A stretch of 64,000 nucleotides of DNA from Rheinheimera sp. EpRS3 (GTDB lineage: Bacteria > Pseudomonadota > Gammaproteobacteria > Enterobacterales > Alteromonadaceae). The notes under the pieces were generated by a model. It saw only the letters and a program-made list of their open reading frames with translations. It was not told the DNA's origin and did not search any database. Of the stretch, positions 16,460 through 26,400 are shown piece after piece (the stretch's first letter is position 1; each line of letters begins with the position of its first letter). The stretch lies in the NCBI RefSeq assembly GCF_001513785.1, contig NZ_LNQS01000010.1, positions 310,001 to 374,000 of the forward strand, given 5' to 3'. The position numbers and the translations under genes were made by a program.

Positions 16460-17998
16460 TTACTGCCCTCCGTTTATATAATATTGCGCCCCACGCACAT
16501 TATGATGTAGCGGTAACTGCACTTGTACCGGTATATCCGTTTGTGCGGCATCATCCAAACGACATTGCAAAATCGAGCGCACGCTGCTTGCTGTCAGTGA
16601 TTGGATGTCACAGGCGCACTTGCAGGCTCTTTCAAACCGGTCATTACCATAATGTCTGGCCAGCTTTTGCAGCTGCGAGCTGGCTTTACAGCCCTGTAGC
16701 GAGTGTTCCGGCTTATTGGCAAATTGAGCACACACCAAAGCCGATGCACTTTCACCAATCCCTTTGGCCCACTGCATAAAGTGTGCTTTGGATTGCTCGG
16801 CATAAGCTTGATGGCTTTTGGGCCGGTGGCCGGGCTCTGTGGTTGCACCGCCTTTGATAAAGCCTCGCACATGCACGGCAACCAGTTTATGTTGGAAGTA
16901 GAGTTCAACCTTGTTTTGGCAAATCTTGATATCCACGTGCTGGTTAGTCAGCTCGTAGGGTACTGAGTAGGCATGGCCAAGTGCATAGACGTGATAGTCG
17001 CGGTTTACTTTCTGCTGATGTATCCAGCGGCCAATATCAAACGGCTTATCCGGCAACGCTGACAATACGGCTCTTTCAGCTTGTTCAAAGCGCTCACGCC
17101 GGTTGCCTTCATAGCGTTTAAATGGGCGTTTATTTAACTGCTCCAGCAGCTCTTTTATTGCCTGATTAATCTCAGCAAGGCTAAAAAACTGCCGGCGACG
17201 CAGCACAACGGTGATCCAACGGGTGACCAGTAACACACCAATTTCTGCCAGCGATTTATCCTGCGGCCGCCTGACTCGCGCTGGCTCAATCACATAGCCA
17301 TAGTGCTCTGCCAACTCCAGATAGCTGGGATTTATTTCCGGGTATTTGCCGGGTGTGGTAATCGCGGATTTGAGGTTATCCGGCACTACTAACTGTGGCA
17401 CACCAGCATAGTAAGTGAACATCTGCTGATGGGCACCAAGCCATTCTTCCAGCTTCTGTGAGCGCAGCGCTACAGCAAAAATAAGCTGGGAGTAACCTAA
17501 CACGCCGACAAAAATTTCCGCAAACTGGGGTTCTTGTGTTTTGGGCTCTGTCCACGGTATCCGCTTACCGGCAAAATCGACAAAACACACCTCACCGGGC
17601 GCGTAATATTGGCGCATCGAGACATCAATCGATTTAACGTATTGGCGGTAGTAATGGGTAAACTGGGAATAACTAAACGCATCTGCAGGGCATATGCTGC
17701 GATATTCTTCCCAAAGCTGAATAAGCGTTTGATGCTTAACCTGCATCAACTGATGGATGTGTGGCCAGTCTGGCTGACGTTTATCCGAGCCAGGCTGTTT
17801 CGATGTACTCAGCTTTGCAGCTAGCTGATTGTCTGCCAACTGCGCAACTTCAGCACTGTCTATCGCGGCTTCGCTCAGCTTTTGCCGGTAGGTCCGCACC
17901 GTGTTGGGCGATGTCGCCGCCAGTTGCGCAATACGACGGTTGGAAAAGTTAGTGGTTAGCAGCAACCGGATAAGCTGCCGCAAGGTATGCTTGCTCAT
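16460..17998 (-). CDS. istA: IstA-type DDE transposase of IS21 family
   Basis: 512 residues from the ATG at 17998, which has a strong AAGGAGG site. The open frame runs 41 codons further upstream without one. An N-terminal HTH (NRRIAQLAATSPNTVRTYRQKL) precedes an RNase-H-like core with Asp in CFVDFAGKRIPW, Asp in QLVVPDNLKSAI and a Glu in QDKSLAEIGVLL. A C-terminal barrel and basic tail follow. Full length with no internal stop, so the element may be active. Confidence 0.96.
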   Translation of the reverse strand: MSKHTLRQLIRLLLTTNFSNRRIAQLAATSPNTVRTYRQKLSEAAIDSAEVAQLADNQLAAKLSTSKQPGSDKRQPDWPHIHQLMQVKHQTLIQLWEEYRSICPADAFSYSQFTHYYRQYVKSIDVSMRQYYAPGEVCFVDFAGKRIPWTEPKTQEPQFAEIFVGVLGYSQLIFAVALRSQKLEEWLGAHQQMFTYYAGVPQLVVPDNLKSAITTPGKYPEINPSYLELAEHYGYVIEPARVRRPQDKSLAEIGVLLVTRWITVVLRRRQFFSLAEINQAIKELLEQLNKRPFKRYEGNRRERFEQAERAVLSALPDKPFDIGRWIHQQKVNRDYHVYALGHAYSVPYELTNQHVDIKICQNKVELYFQHKLVAVHVRGFIKGGATTEPGHRPKSHQAYAEQSKAHFMQWAKGIGESASALVCAQFANKPEHSLQGCKASSQLQKLARHYGNDRFERACKCACDIQSLTASSVRSILQCRLDDAAQTDIPVQVQLPLHHNVRGAQYYINGGQ

Positions 17999-18136
17999 AA
18001 TGAGCCTCCTTAATTTCAATGTTAATGAAATCAAGGCACGCGCAGTCCTGTGTCTTCGGCTAAGCCGAAAACTTGACAGGGATGCAATAGAAAGCTTAAA
18101 TAAACGGGTCGAGCCGAACAAAATTCGACGAGTTCC

Positions 18137-18170
18137 GAAAAAGTCAGAGTCCGAAATACTCTGGCTTTTT
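18137..18170 (-). terminator. Terminator between the HTH gene and the IS21-like element
   Basis: Strong stem (AAAAAGTCAGAGT / ACTCTGGCTTTTT with one mismatch) around an 8-nt loop, A and T runs on both sides. It closes the HTH gene that ends at 18208 and could act in both directions. Confidence 0.75.
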
Positions 18171-18207
18171 CACTTTCTGTGCCTTGTGAATATAACGATA
18201 TATTTAG

Positions 18208-18513
18208 CTATTGTTCGATAGGCTTCTCCTCTGGTTCGTATTGATGTTGCAGTCGTTGTGTTGCCAGCCAGCAGGCAATATCTTTCACCAATGCAAATCT
18301 GCCGCGCCGTCCTTTTATTGTGAACAACTTCACAGGAAAGTTTCTCTGTGACATATGCTTGCGTAAAGAGTGAATGCTGCGATACCCCATGGCCTCAGCG
18401 AGCTTTTCGCCGGTCAGTAAAGGTGAGCCATAGCTGTTCATCAGCTCACGCTCCAACTGAAAAGCCAGAGTTTCTATTTCACTACCTTCGCTTGTATCGC
18501 TCTGCATCGTCAT
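18208..18513 (-). CDS. Small helix-turn-helix DNA-binding protein
   Basis: 101 residues. A winged-helix-like HTH (LTGEKLAEAMGYRSIHSLRKHMSQ) is followed by a wing KLFTIKGRRGRFALVKDIACWLATQ, the layout of excisionase or PrtN-like phage and island regulators. It is divergent from the unknown gene at 18699, across a 185-nt space holding a perfect palindrome it may bind. It lies outside the IS21-like inverted repeats. Exact family uncertain. Confidence 0.75.
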   Translation of the reverse strand: MTMQSDTSEGSEIETLAFQLERELMNSYGSPLLTGEKLAEAMGYRSIHSLRKHMSQRNFPVKLFTIKGRRGRFALVKDIACWLATQRLQHQYEPEEKPIEQ

Positions 18514-18661
18514 TAACCTGCATGGAACTCATAGGATTAACTAAGAGTATGCAAGTCTGCTAATCTTGCATAAGGCTTTATTTTCAGATTAAAGGCACGA
18601 GTTTAGCGATGGGGTATTTTGCAAATTTCAATTTATTCAATGTGTTGCTTAATACAGGAAG

Positions 18662-18686
18662 AATTTAGCATCGAAAATGCTAAATT
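18662..18686. promoter_or_regulatory. Perfect palindrome in the divergent promoter region
   Basis: AATTTAGCAT and ATGCTAAATT arms (10 bp, exact) with a 5-nt centre, ending 12 nt before the ATG at 18699. It could be an operator for the HTH protein encoded in the other direction, or an mRNA hairpin over the start region of the 18699 gene. Confidence 0.65.
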
Positions 18687-18698
18687 TTATTTTTCCTC

Positions 18699-19673
18699 AT
18701 GTATACCTTTGATCAGTACTTAAAACTAAGCCGGGAAGCCAAATCGTTGGCAACAAGGTACGGCTGCGCATGTTTAAAAGCGCACCTTGGTGCACTAAGT
18801 GCCTATGACATGAAAAAGAAGTTATTAACTGACGCCGAGAAGATGAAATATGGCGCAGACTGGCTGAACAAATCGTCTCGATTTTATAATAAAAAGGAAC
18901 AAGGCGAGCCAATAGTCAGACGCCAGGTGGTTGAAGATATCGACAGGCGGGTTCAACCGCTATTCAGCTTAACCTCGCTGCTATGCCATCCACTATGGCA
19001 GCTGATTGATAACCCAACGCCTACTAAACAGTCGATCACCGAAGCACTGTCAAACTTACCGCATAGCTACGTGCAAATGCTATTTAAGGAAGCCGATGCT
19101 GTTGGGCTGGTAAAAAGGAAAAAGTTAAGTCGGCAGGCTATTTGGAAAATTCACGCAAGTGCCGATATTCATGCACTGGCCTGCCTAATCGCGTTTTGTC
19201 TTGAATCACCACCAACCAAAAACGACCGACTCGATTTAGCTCAGTTGTCTGCTATTCAATACCTTATAAAACTATCCATCATCAGTGTTTTTTCAACGGT
19301 GGCTGAAGATTTTTATATTCTATTAAATCAGAATTTTTCTGCCACACTCGTCGCAAAGCACGACAGACTATATTCCGATGTTTGGCCTTACAGAGCACCT
19401 GACGACTCGCATATTATGCTCCCGATGCGAATCATCAACAATTATCATGTAAATATCGCGGGAACCATAAATGTCTATAAAAAGCTGTATCAAAAAGCAA
19501 TACAACGTGGCTTTGTGAACAAAGCGGATGTAAATGAACAAACCTTTTATAATTTTATCTGCCACACCGAGATACAACAGCTTTCAAACATCCTCTATCA
19601 AGATGGACCAATCCCGGACAACTTCCGTGATTTAAAACATCTGATATTTGAGCGTACCCTGCTCCGAAAGTAA
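18699..19673 (+). CDS. Unknown 324-residue island protein
   Basis: I do not recognise this protein. It is mostly helical in appearance, without signal peptide or clear membrane segment, and moderately basic. A Cys pair sits near the start (YGCACLKAHLGAL). A central stretch, QAIWKIHASADIHALACLIAFCLES, is followed by a charged segment and a hydrophobic helix (LSIISVFSTVAEDFYILL). It sits in the island, opposite a small HTH gene. Its reading frame stays open after the stop codon through the direct repeat at 19755, probably by chance. It could be a passenger of a lost element or an undescribed defence or island-maintenance gene. Confidence 0.7.
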   Translation: MYTFDQYLKLSREAKSLATRYGCACLKAHLGALSAYDMKKKLLTDAEKMKYGADWLNKSSRFYNKKEQGEPIVRRQVVEDIDRRVQPLFSLTSLLCHPLWQLIDNPTPTKQSITEALSNLPHSYVQMLFKEADAVGLVKRKKLSRQAIWKIHASADIHALACLIAFCLESPPTKNDRLDLAQLSAIQYLIKLSIISVFSTVAEDFYILLNQNFSATLVAKHDRLYSDVWPYRAPDDSHIMLPMRIINNYHVNIAGTINVYKKLYQKAIQRGFVNKADVNEQTFYNFICHTEIQQLSNILYQDGPIPDNFRDLKHLIFERTLLRK

Positions 19674-19754
19674 CAGCAGACTGAGCAGGATAAAGCAGCA
19701 GAGCTGATCACACCCAGCCAGCAGAACAGATCAATCTGTCCAGCCCCACCATCT

Positions 19755-19842
19755 AGTGGCGCTGGCCAAAACTGCATGGCCCGCTGGTCAACGCTGATCA
19801 CTTCTACCGGACAAGCCTGCCCGGCCTGCTGGTCGTTTTGCT
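19755..19842 (+). repeat. Imperfect direct repeat, copy B (3' of the large Rhs immunity gene)
   Basis: Pairs with 11769-11856 (about 78 percent identity, exact core at 19789-19810). It is found 117 nt beyond the stop of the large Rhs system's immunity gene, in the same orientation relative to that gene as copy A is to its own. Confidence 0.8.
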
Positions 19843-19860
19843 CATTTCAGATGATTCCCA

Positions 19861-19901
19861 ACAACCGGATATTGACTAAATCTAAAACAAAATCCGGTTG
19901 T
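19861..19901. terminator. Stem-loop downstream of the immunity gene and the unknown gene
   Basis: ACAACCGGAT / ATCCGGTTGT, a perfect 10-bp stem with a 21-nt loop, followed by TTTT on the + strand. It lies between two convergent genes and may end transcription of the 18699 gene or of the Rhs immunity gene. Confidence 0.55.
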
Positions 19902-19958
19902 TTTCATCCACCTCAACCATGTGAAACGGTGTAGATGCGATACATATGATAATAAGTG

Positions 19959-20492
19959 CTAGCAATCACTCCTGCCAGGCACTACATGGAATCCCTGTTG
20001 ATCATTGTAAACAGAAGGAATGACCACATAATCTTCTCGATGCAAAAATTCTACAAGAGAATCAAACTTTTCTTCTTTACAGAAAAAATCTTCATTAGCA
20101 AAAACATCCTTAAATTTACTTTCAAACTTTACAAAAATTTCATCTAACTCTCTAGCACTAATTATTAGGCAGTTATCAAAATCTCCGGCTAGATTACTCG
20201 CCACAAATTCGCGCTCAGCTAAGTTAATTTCAGATAATCCATAATTTTTTAATCCTTTATCTGGGTCGACAAAGAAGGACTCTTTACTTAAAGAAAACAC
20301 ATTCCTGCCAAGAGATCTTATAAATCTCCGCCATACTCCATAATAAATATTTACTTTTGTTGGCTCTAGCCAAGCAGCATTTTGCGAGTAAAGATACCAA
20401 TTAAAGCCCGTAAATTTGTCTAATATTTGCTCTACACTTAAAAAATCTTTGTCAATATCCATAATGTCCACCGTCATTATCTTGTCGGCCAT
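19959..20492 (-). CDS. Putative immunity protein for the large Rhs toxin
   Basis: 177 residues, acidic, rich in Phe, Asp and Glu, with no signal peptide. It overlaps the end of the large rhs gene by 41 nt from the first ATG, or by 11 nt from an internal ATG at 20462. This tight coupling is the standard arrangement for toxin and immunity. The family is not recognised. The predicted partner is the HNH-type nuclease tip encoded just before it, and the acidic character suits an inhibitor of a nuclease. Confidence 0.7.
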   Translation of the reverse strand: MADKIMTVDIMDIDKDFLSVEQILDKFTGFNWYLYSQNAAWLEPTKVNIYYGVWRRFIRSLGRNVFSLSKESFFVDPDKGLKNYGLSEINLAEREFVASNLAGDFDNCLIISARELDEIFVKFESKFKDVFANEDFFCKEEKFDSLVEFLHREDYVVIPSVYNDQQGFHVVPGRSDC

Positions 20493-23400
20493 TTCTCATA
20501 ACCCCAGTATTAAAATGAGGTCCCCAATTATGAATGTTTCCACTTCCATAATAATGACCAGATGAGTCATGGCGTATAAATACATCCCTATATGTTCCGT
20601 TCCCTACCGGCAACCTGAATATTTCCACAAAACCTGGCTGAATCACTCCATTATTGTCTCGGTTAGGTTGAACGCTTGTTGGTCTCGCATTCATTGGAAT
20701 GTTCAAACTCCGCCTGGCCGCTCTGTACGCAGCACCTGTCCCACCTCCGATTGGAGTTAGATCCAGAGCGGGCGCACCTCGAATACCTGATAAATGTTGC
20801 TCAAGAACTTCGACTTCCCTCCTTGAAACATCACGCCTTGCCGGACGAGCAACGCTAAAGTTGGGATCCAATTCTCTTATTTGATTAAATAACCTGTTAT
20901 ACCTCGCATTAATATATGATTGAAACGGGTCTCTTGTAGTATTTCCTCTACGACCTCCTTTTGACGCTGTTTGGCCCAAATCATTTGGATCAGTCTGCAT
21001 TGCCGCAATTTCAACATCAACGTCCGTTGAAACATCTTCATATTTGTCCGCAATTTCTTTGGCTTTTGATTGATTCCAGCTCTTCTTTGCCGGACTCTGA
21101 ATATCAGTAGTTGGTGTTGTCGGTGTGGGTGGCTGCTGAGCTTGAATCGCGCCATTACCTTTATCGGCTCCACCTGTTGAGATACCAGAAGGTATAGTCC
21201 CCGGCTCAGCAAATCCACCATGATTCGCATCGGTTCTCGCACACACAGTATCAATCTTCGATGCTGCACAGCCCATATACCCAGTCGGATCTGTCCCTGC
21301 CAACGGGTTATTCATGATGTATGAATAGGGGTTAAGTGATTGGCTATTACCCGGTGACTGAATTATCGGGTCAACACTCAAGAACCTACCGAGGTTGTAA
21401 TCATACGCCCGACCGTTCATATGAATTAACTCCACTTCATCCAAATGCCGGTGGTCGGTAAAGCCATTGCGGCTTAAGCTCAGGTTTTGTAGCCTCGGGG
21501 GCATAAGGGTATTGCCATCTGTCGCTCTGGGTTTACCAAATGCATCAAACATCCTACGGTCGGTTACCTGGCCGTTATGGTCGGTATAGGTTAAGGTGCT
21601 GCCTAAACGGTCTTTATGCGTATAGCGTAGCTGGTGGCCGTTCGTGCTGTCGTATTTAATAATGGCAATATCTTGCAGGTATATCCGCCAGTTGCCGTTG
21701 CTTTCTTCTTCATACAGCTTGTCTATCTCGTAAGTGGTTACACCGTTGCGGACTTCTTTTAACCGCTCTAGGTTAGCGCCATAGGTAAAGGCGAAGCTGT
21801 TGCCGCTCCGGCTTATCTGCGTGGGCTGCTTAAAGCTGTTGTAGCTGATAGCTAAGCCGTCACCTGCGGTTAAGTTGCCCTGGTTGTCGTAGCTAAAGTT
21901 TACGGTGCTGTTATTCAGTTTTACCACTTGCCGTACGGCATTGCTACCGGCATTGCCGCCTAAGCTTCTTTGCGCATTGCCGTAACGGTAGGTGTTGGCG
22001 TAGTCGCTTTTGCTTTGTAAGTTACCTACCGCGTCATAGCTGTAGCTTATCGGTACGGTGTAGCCCAGGTTGCTGTAGGTACTCTGTGTTAGCCGGTGTA
22101 ACTCGTCGTAGGCGTAGCTTTCTGTCGCGCCGGTTACATGGTTGTGCACCTGGCGGATATTGCCAAACACGTCATACTGCTGGTATTCCACGTCGTGCAA
22201 CCGCGTACTACCTCGCCAAGCGGTTAAACTCTGCACCCAGCCTGTTTCGCTGTTGTACTGGTTGTTGTAATACACGCCATTGCCCAGGCTGATATCCAGC
22301 ATATTACCAAACGCGTCCTGGCTGTTGATTGTGCGGTACACATAGCCACTGGCTGCATTGCTGACCTCTTGCAGGTAACCGCTTGGTGTATAGCCGTATT
22401 GCACGGTCAGGCCATTGGGGTAGCGCATACCGTTTGGCAGGCCGCTGCTGGCATCATAAAAGTACTGATTGGTAAAGTTTTTGCTGTCTATCGCTACGGT
22501 GTTGGTGGTTAAATTACCCATAGGGTCATAGCCAAAGGTACGCACGGCGCCGTTGGAACTTTCCTGATACGGAAAACCTTTTAAAGCGGTATCAAAGCTA
22601 AAGGCGGCACTGTCTTTTACTGTGCTGCCGCTGTAGCTGGTGCGCGTAGTCTGCCGCCCAAGCAGGTCATAATCAAACCGGACAGCCAGACCATTGGCAT
22701 CGGTTTCCTGCTCCAGCTCACCAAAGCCGTTGTACTGATAGCTGCTGTCGCCCTGATTCGGGTCTTTAACCTGTAATTTTTGCCCCAGGGCATTGTAGCC
22801 GGCGCTTAACTGCACGCCGTTGGCATCTTGCAGCACTATAGGTAACCCGCGGCCGTTGTAACGGTAGTACGTCACGCCGCCTTTGGCATCAGTTGTTTGC
22901 ATCAAGTGCTTTAAACTATTGTAGCTGCGGCTCATGGTTAGCGTGCCGTCGGCCACTATGCTGGTGTCAAGCCCACTGTACTGATAACTAACCTGCAAGC
23001 CACCCGGAGATGATTTACCCAATGGCCGGCCCAGTTCGTCATAACCGCTGTAGAGGGTCTCGCCTGCCGCGCTACCTGCTTGCCAGGGGCTGGTCTGACG
23101 TATCACCAAACCCCGCTCGTTATATTCCGTGTCTAGGTTGATCCAATCTCCCTGGAAGCCTACGCTGCTTTTGCGCAGTTCCCGCCCCAGCGCATCAAAA
23201 TAGATCCGCTGCTGTGGCGTGCCGGTCTGAATAATGACCTGCATCCACACCGCTCTGTCCGGAGCGTTATTATCGTAAGCCGCGGTGTCATACCAAATGT
23301 TCTGTGCAGCCTGACCATCGTGCTGCACGGTTTTCATCCGGCCATAAGCATCATAATCACTAACCACTGCAATATTATTGGCATCAACTTGCTGTATCGG

Positions 23401-26400
23401 CTGGCCGGTAGCCACGTCGCTGCGGATATAACTGACATGGTTCAGGGCATTCGTCAGCTTAAACGGGAAATAGCCGTCTACCGCTTCTGTTGTGCCGTTT
23501 TTACTGTAACGGATCTGCTCTACCCGGCTTTGGGTACTCCATAGCCCCGCCGTGTTCATAACTTCAGCAGTCCGGGTTACCGAAAGCGGCAGGCCGTAGC
23601 CATTAAAGCTGGTTGTCACACTCTGGCTGCGACTATTGTCGCTGCTGCTCACCGCCACCTGCTGTGGCGTGCCCGACGCATGCCAGTCGCTAAAGCTGGT
23701 TTTCACCCAACCGGCACTGTCCAGGTTGGCAGCATAATTCAGCACCGGCCAAAGCTGTTGCACCGGGTGGCTATATTCAGTGCGGCTTTTTAAACGGTGT
23801 GGCCACCAGGGATTGGTTTGCGGCGCATATTCCGCAAGGAAAGATGACAGATACACTCCGCTGTCGTCCGTAACAGTTGTACTGCCGGCAAGAACATTGC
23901 CGTTAGCATCAATATCGCTAACTTGCTGCCGTGTATGACTATATTGCTGTCCTGATTGCAAATCATACAGGTATTGATCGGCTGCCGCCTGATATACATT
24001 ATAAATAAGCCCGGCCGGGCAGCTCAGGTCGGTTTCATCAGTAAAGCTGTCGGTTGTTGCAGTGCAACCAGTATTACCCAAAGCCGAGGCATGCTGCTGG
24101 TTAAGTTGCCAGTCGACAACCTGAGCAGAAATAGCGTTATACACCCCTGTCGCCTCAGCGCCGCTATACCCAATGTTAAAGCCGCTGTCGGCAGCAATAT
24201 CTGCCGCTTTGAATACAAACTGACCACGCAACTGGCCACTGAACGGAAACTTTTGCCGGAAGTCGCTGTAGGTTATCAAATTATTGCGCATGTCGTGGCT
24301 GATAATGCTGCGAAATCCTCTGAAGCCTCTGCCCTGCAAATGATACATAGCGCCTTTGTAGGCAAATTGGGTCTCATTGATACCGCCGATACCGTCAGGC
24401 TGCTTGAATGACTGCACCGCATACATACTGGAGGCAAAGTGCAAATAGCCACCGCCCTGATAATAATTGGCGGTTTCATAGAAGGGTTGGCCTGTGCTAT
24501 TTTCTCCGGTAGACAGCGGCCGGTAACGCCATTCGCTGCGATTACTAAATCCATCCGTAACAGCATGCAGATAGTCTACCGGTTGATAATCTTTGTTGGT
24601 ATAACCATCGCCACTACCAAAATTACGATTAAAGTACACACCATACTGATTCGCAAAACCGCTGAATACGGTGCCAGCAGCCGTACCGGTAAAACTAAAG
24701 CCCGGTCTTAACCGGTGATTAAACAGCAGCCCTGGCAAGCCCGTGCCATAAGCATCAATAATGACAGACTCGTAAGCATGCCCAACTAACGAGGTTGCCT
24801 CCTTGCGAGCTGTAATTGTGCCATCTGGCGCGGTATCAAAATAAATGGCATCAAACTGATAAATACTGTCATCTAAAGCAACGCTATCAATACTGGTTCT
24901 GGAGCCTCTGTTGGTTGATGCCTGAAAGAAGCTGTACAGAGCATCGCCACATTTTATCGGCGTACCAGGTCCAGGTGTGGGCGCGCAGCCTGTTAGCAGC
25001 CTTTGCCCCGGAACAAGCAGTTCGGGAATGCCATCATGGTTAATATCATGCACTTTGAGCGCCGCGCTGTACTTGGGTACATAACGCAGCCCAGGCTCAT
25101 CCCCGGGCAAGGGGAAATAATCGTTTCTAAACGCCAGGCTGGCACCGGCAATCAAGGTTTTGCCTGAAAATATACCATTACCGAGGTTTTGCCGGTAACC
25201 AAAACCCTCGCGATCAGCCTGTTCAGTCCAGCCAACCCAGTCTGGTAAGCCGTCACCATTCAGATCGATAAAGTAACTAAAGGTGTCGTTGAGCATACTG
25301 AAACCGAAATCTAATGTCTGACTGGCGAAACTGACATCGCTGCCAAGCTGGGTGGTGTTTTTCAACAGCTCTACCGGTACCGGCTGTGCATAAGCAATAT
25401 TCATTCCGGCGCCGGTATTCACTCTAATCAAATCTGGCCGGCCGTTGCCGGTCATATCGCCCATAAACTGGATATCCGTTTTCAGTGAATAACGGGCACC
25501 ACTTTCATGCACAGCGTAACTGAATACTAACGGGCCTGAGGCATAAGGCGTGATTATATTTCTGCTGTGCAAATACAGCTTTAACTGTGGCTGCCCGGCA
25601 TTATGATGATGTACCATCAGATCCGGCCAGCCATCGCCGTTATAATCGGCGACATGCGCCAGATGACTGTCAAGTAAACCCGATTTGGTACTGTTATCCA
25701 ACAAAATCCCGGTAGAGAACCAGCTTCCCCCGGTGTATTTAATTTGTAATTGCCCGCCACTACTGCGACGCCAATCATCAGTCAGGCCGTCAAGGTTGAA
25801 ATCGGCGTCAGTACAGATCGGCGTTTTGAGCAGATAAAAGTTTTTATAGCAAGGTTTCAAGGCTAGGTTATGCGTACCTGTAGATCCACCTTCCGCATTA
25901 ACATAGCGCCCCGGCCAGTCCCTGACACCATCACCATTGACATCACCCCGGGGTAAAATCTCGGCCAGTTCAGCAACATTGGGGTAAGCCATACCCGAAC
26001 CAAAGTTAAAAGCCTGTAACTGAACATCTTGCTCTGCATCAAGCCAGTCAAACACTGTTGGCGCCAAACATGCAGCCGCCACACCATCCTGATAACCACA
26101 CTGCGTTATATTGCGCAGTAAACTGCGGCCAGAGGTAGAGCTTGGCGCGTAACTCAGCTCGTAGCGTTGCAGTAATGTACTTCCGTATAGTGTTGTCAAG
26201 GTTTTCAGCCGTTTGGTTTGCTCAAACAGCCCTTCGGCCAGATAGGCTCGGCTGACGTCAGGCCGTGCTTCATAGCTAAACTGTACCTGCCTGTCGCCCT
26301 GGCTTGATGCGCTGTTGCCGGTGTAACGAATGCTGTCCAATACCACTTCACCATTACCAGCAGCCAGGTAATTATAGTGAATAACATTGCTAGCTGTTGC

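Larger units (their letters stand above)
14237..18077 (-). mobile_element. IS21-like element with four genes (istA, istB, primase-like, tyrosine recombinase)
   Basis: An exact 12-bp inverted repeat (GTCAAGTTTTCG at 14237-14248, its complement at 18066-18077) encloses four overlapping minus-strand genes. The repeats lie about 60 nt beyond the recombinase stop and about 70 nt before the istA start, the expected place for IS21 ends. Imperfect extra copies of similar motifs lie just inside and outside, as multiple transposase sites do in this family. The true outermost bases and target duplication could not be fixed by eye. Confidence 0.7.

Noticed and set aside
16228..16779. Plus-strand frame of 183 codons across the istB/istA junction
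   Set aside because: Opposite strand of intact IS21 transposition genes; no recognisable product.
19674..19940. Read-through extension of the 324-residue protein across its TAA into the direct repeat
   Set aside because: The frame stays open by chance for about 85 codons, but there is no readthrough signal and the repeat is better explained by its place behind the immunity genes.
24439..24711. Plus-strand frames within the large rhs gene (several of 60-150 codons)
   Set aside because: All are complements of a continuous 2854-codon gene with clear domains.
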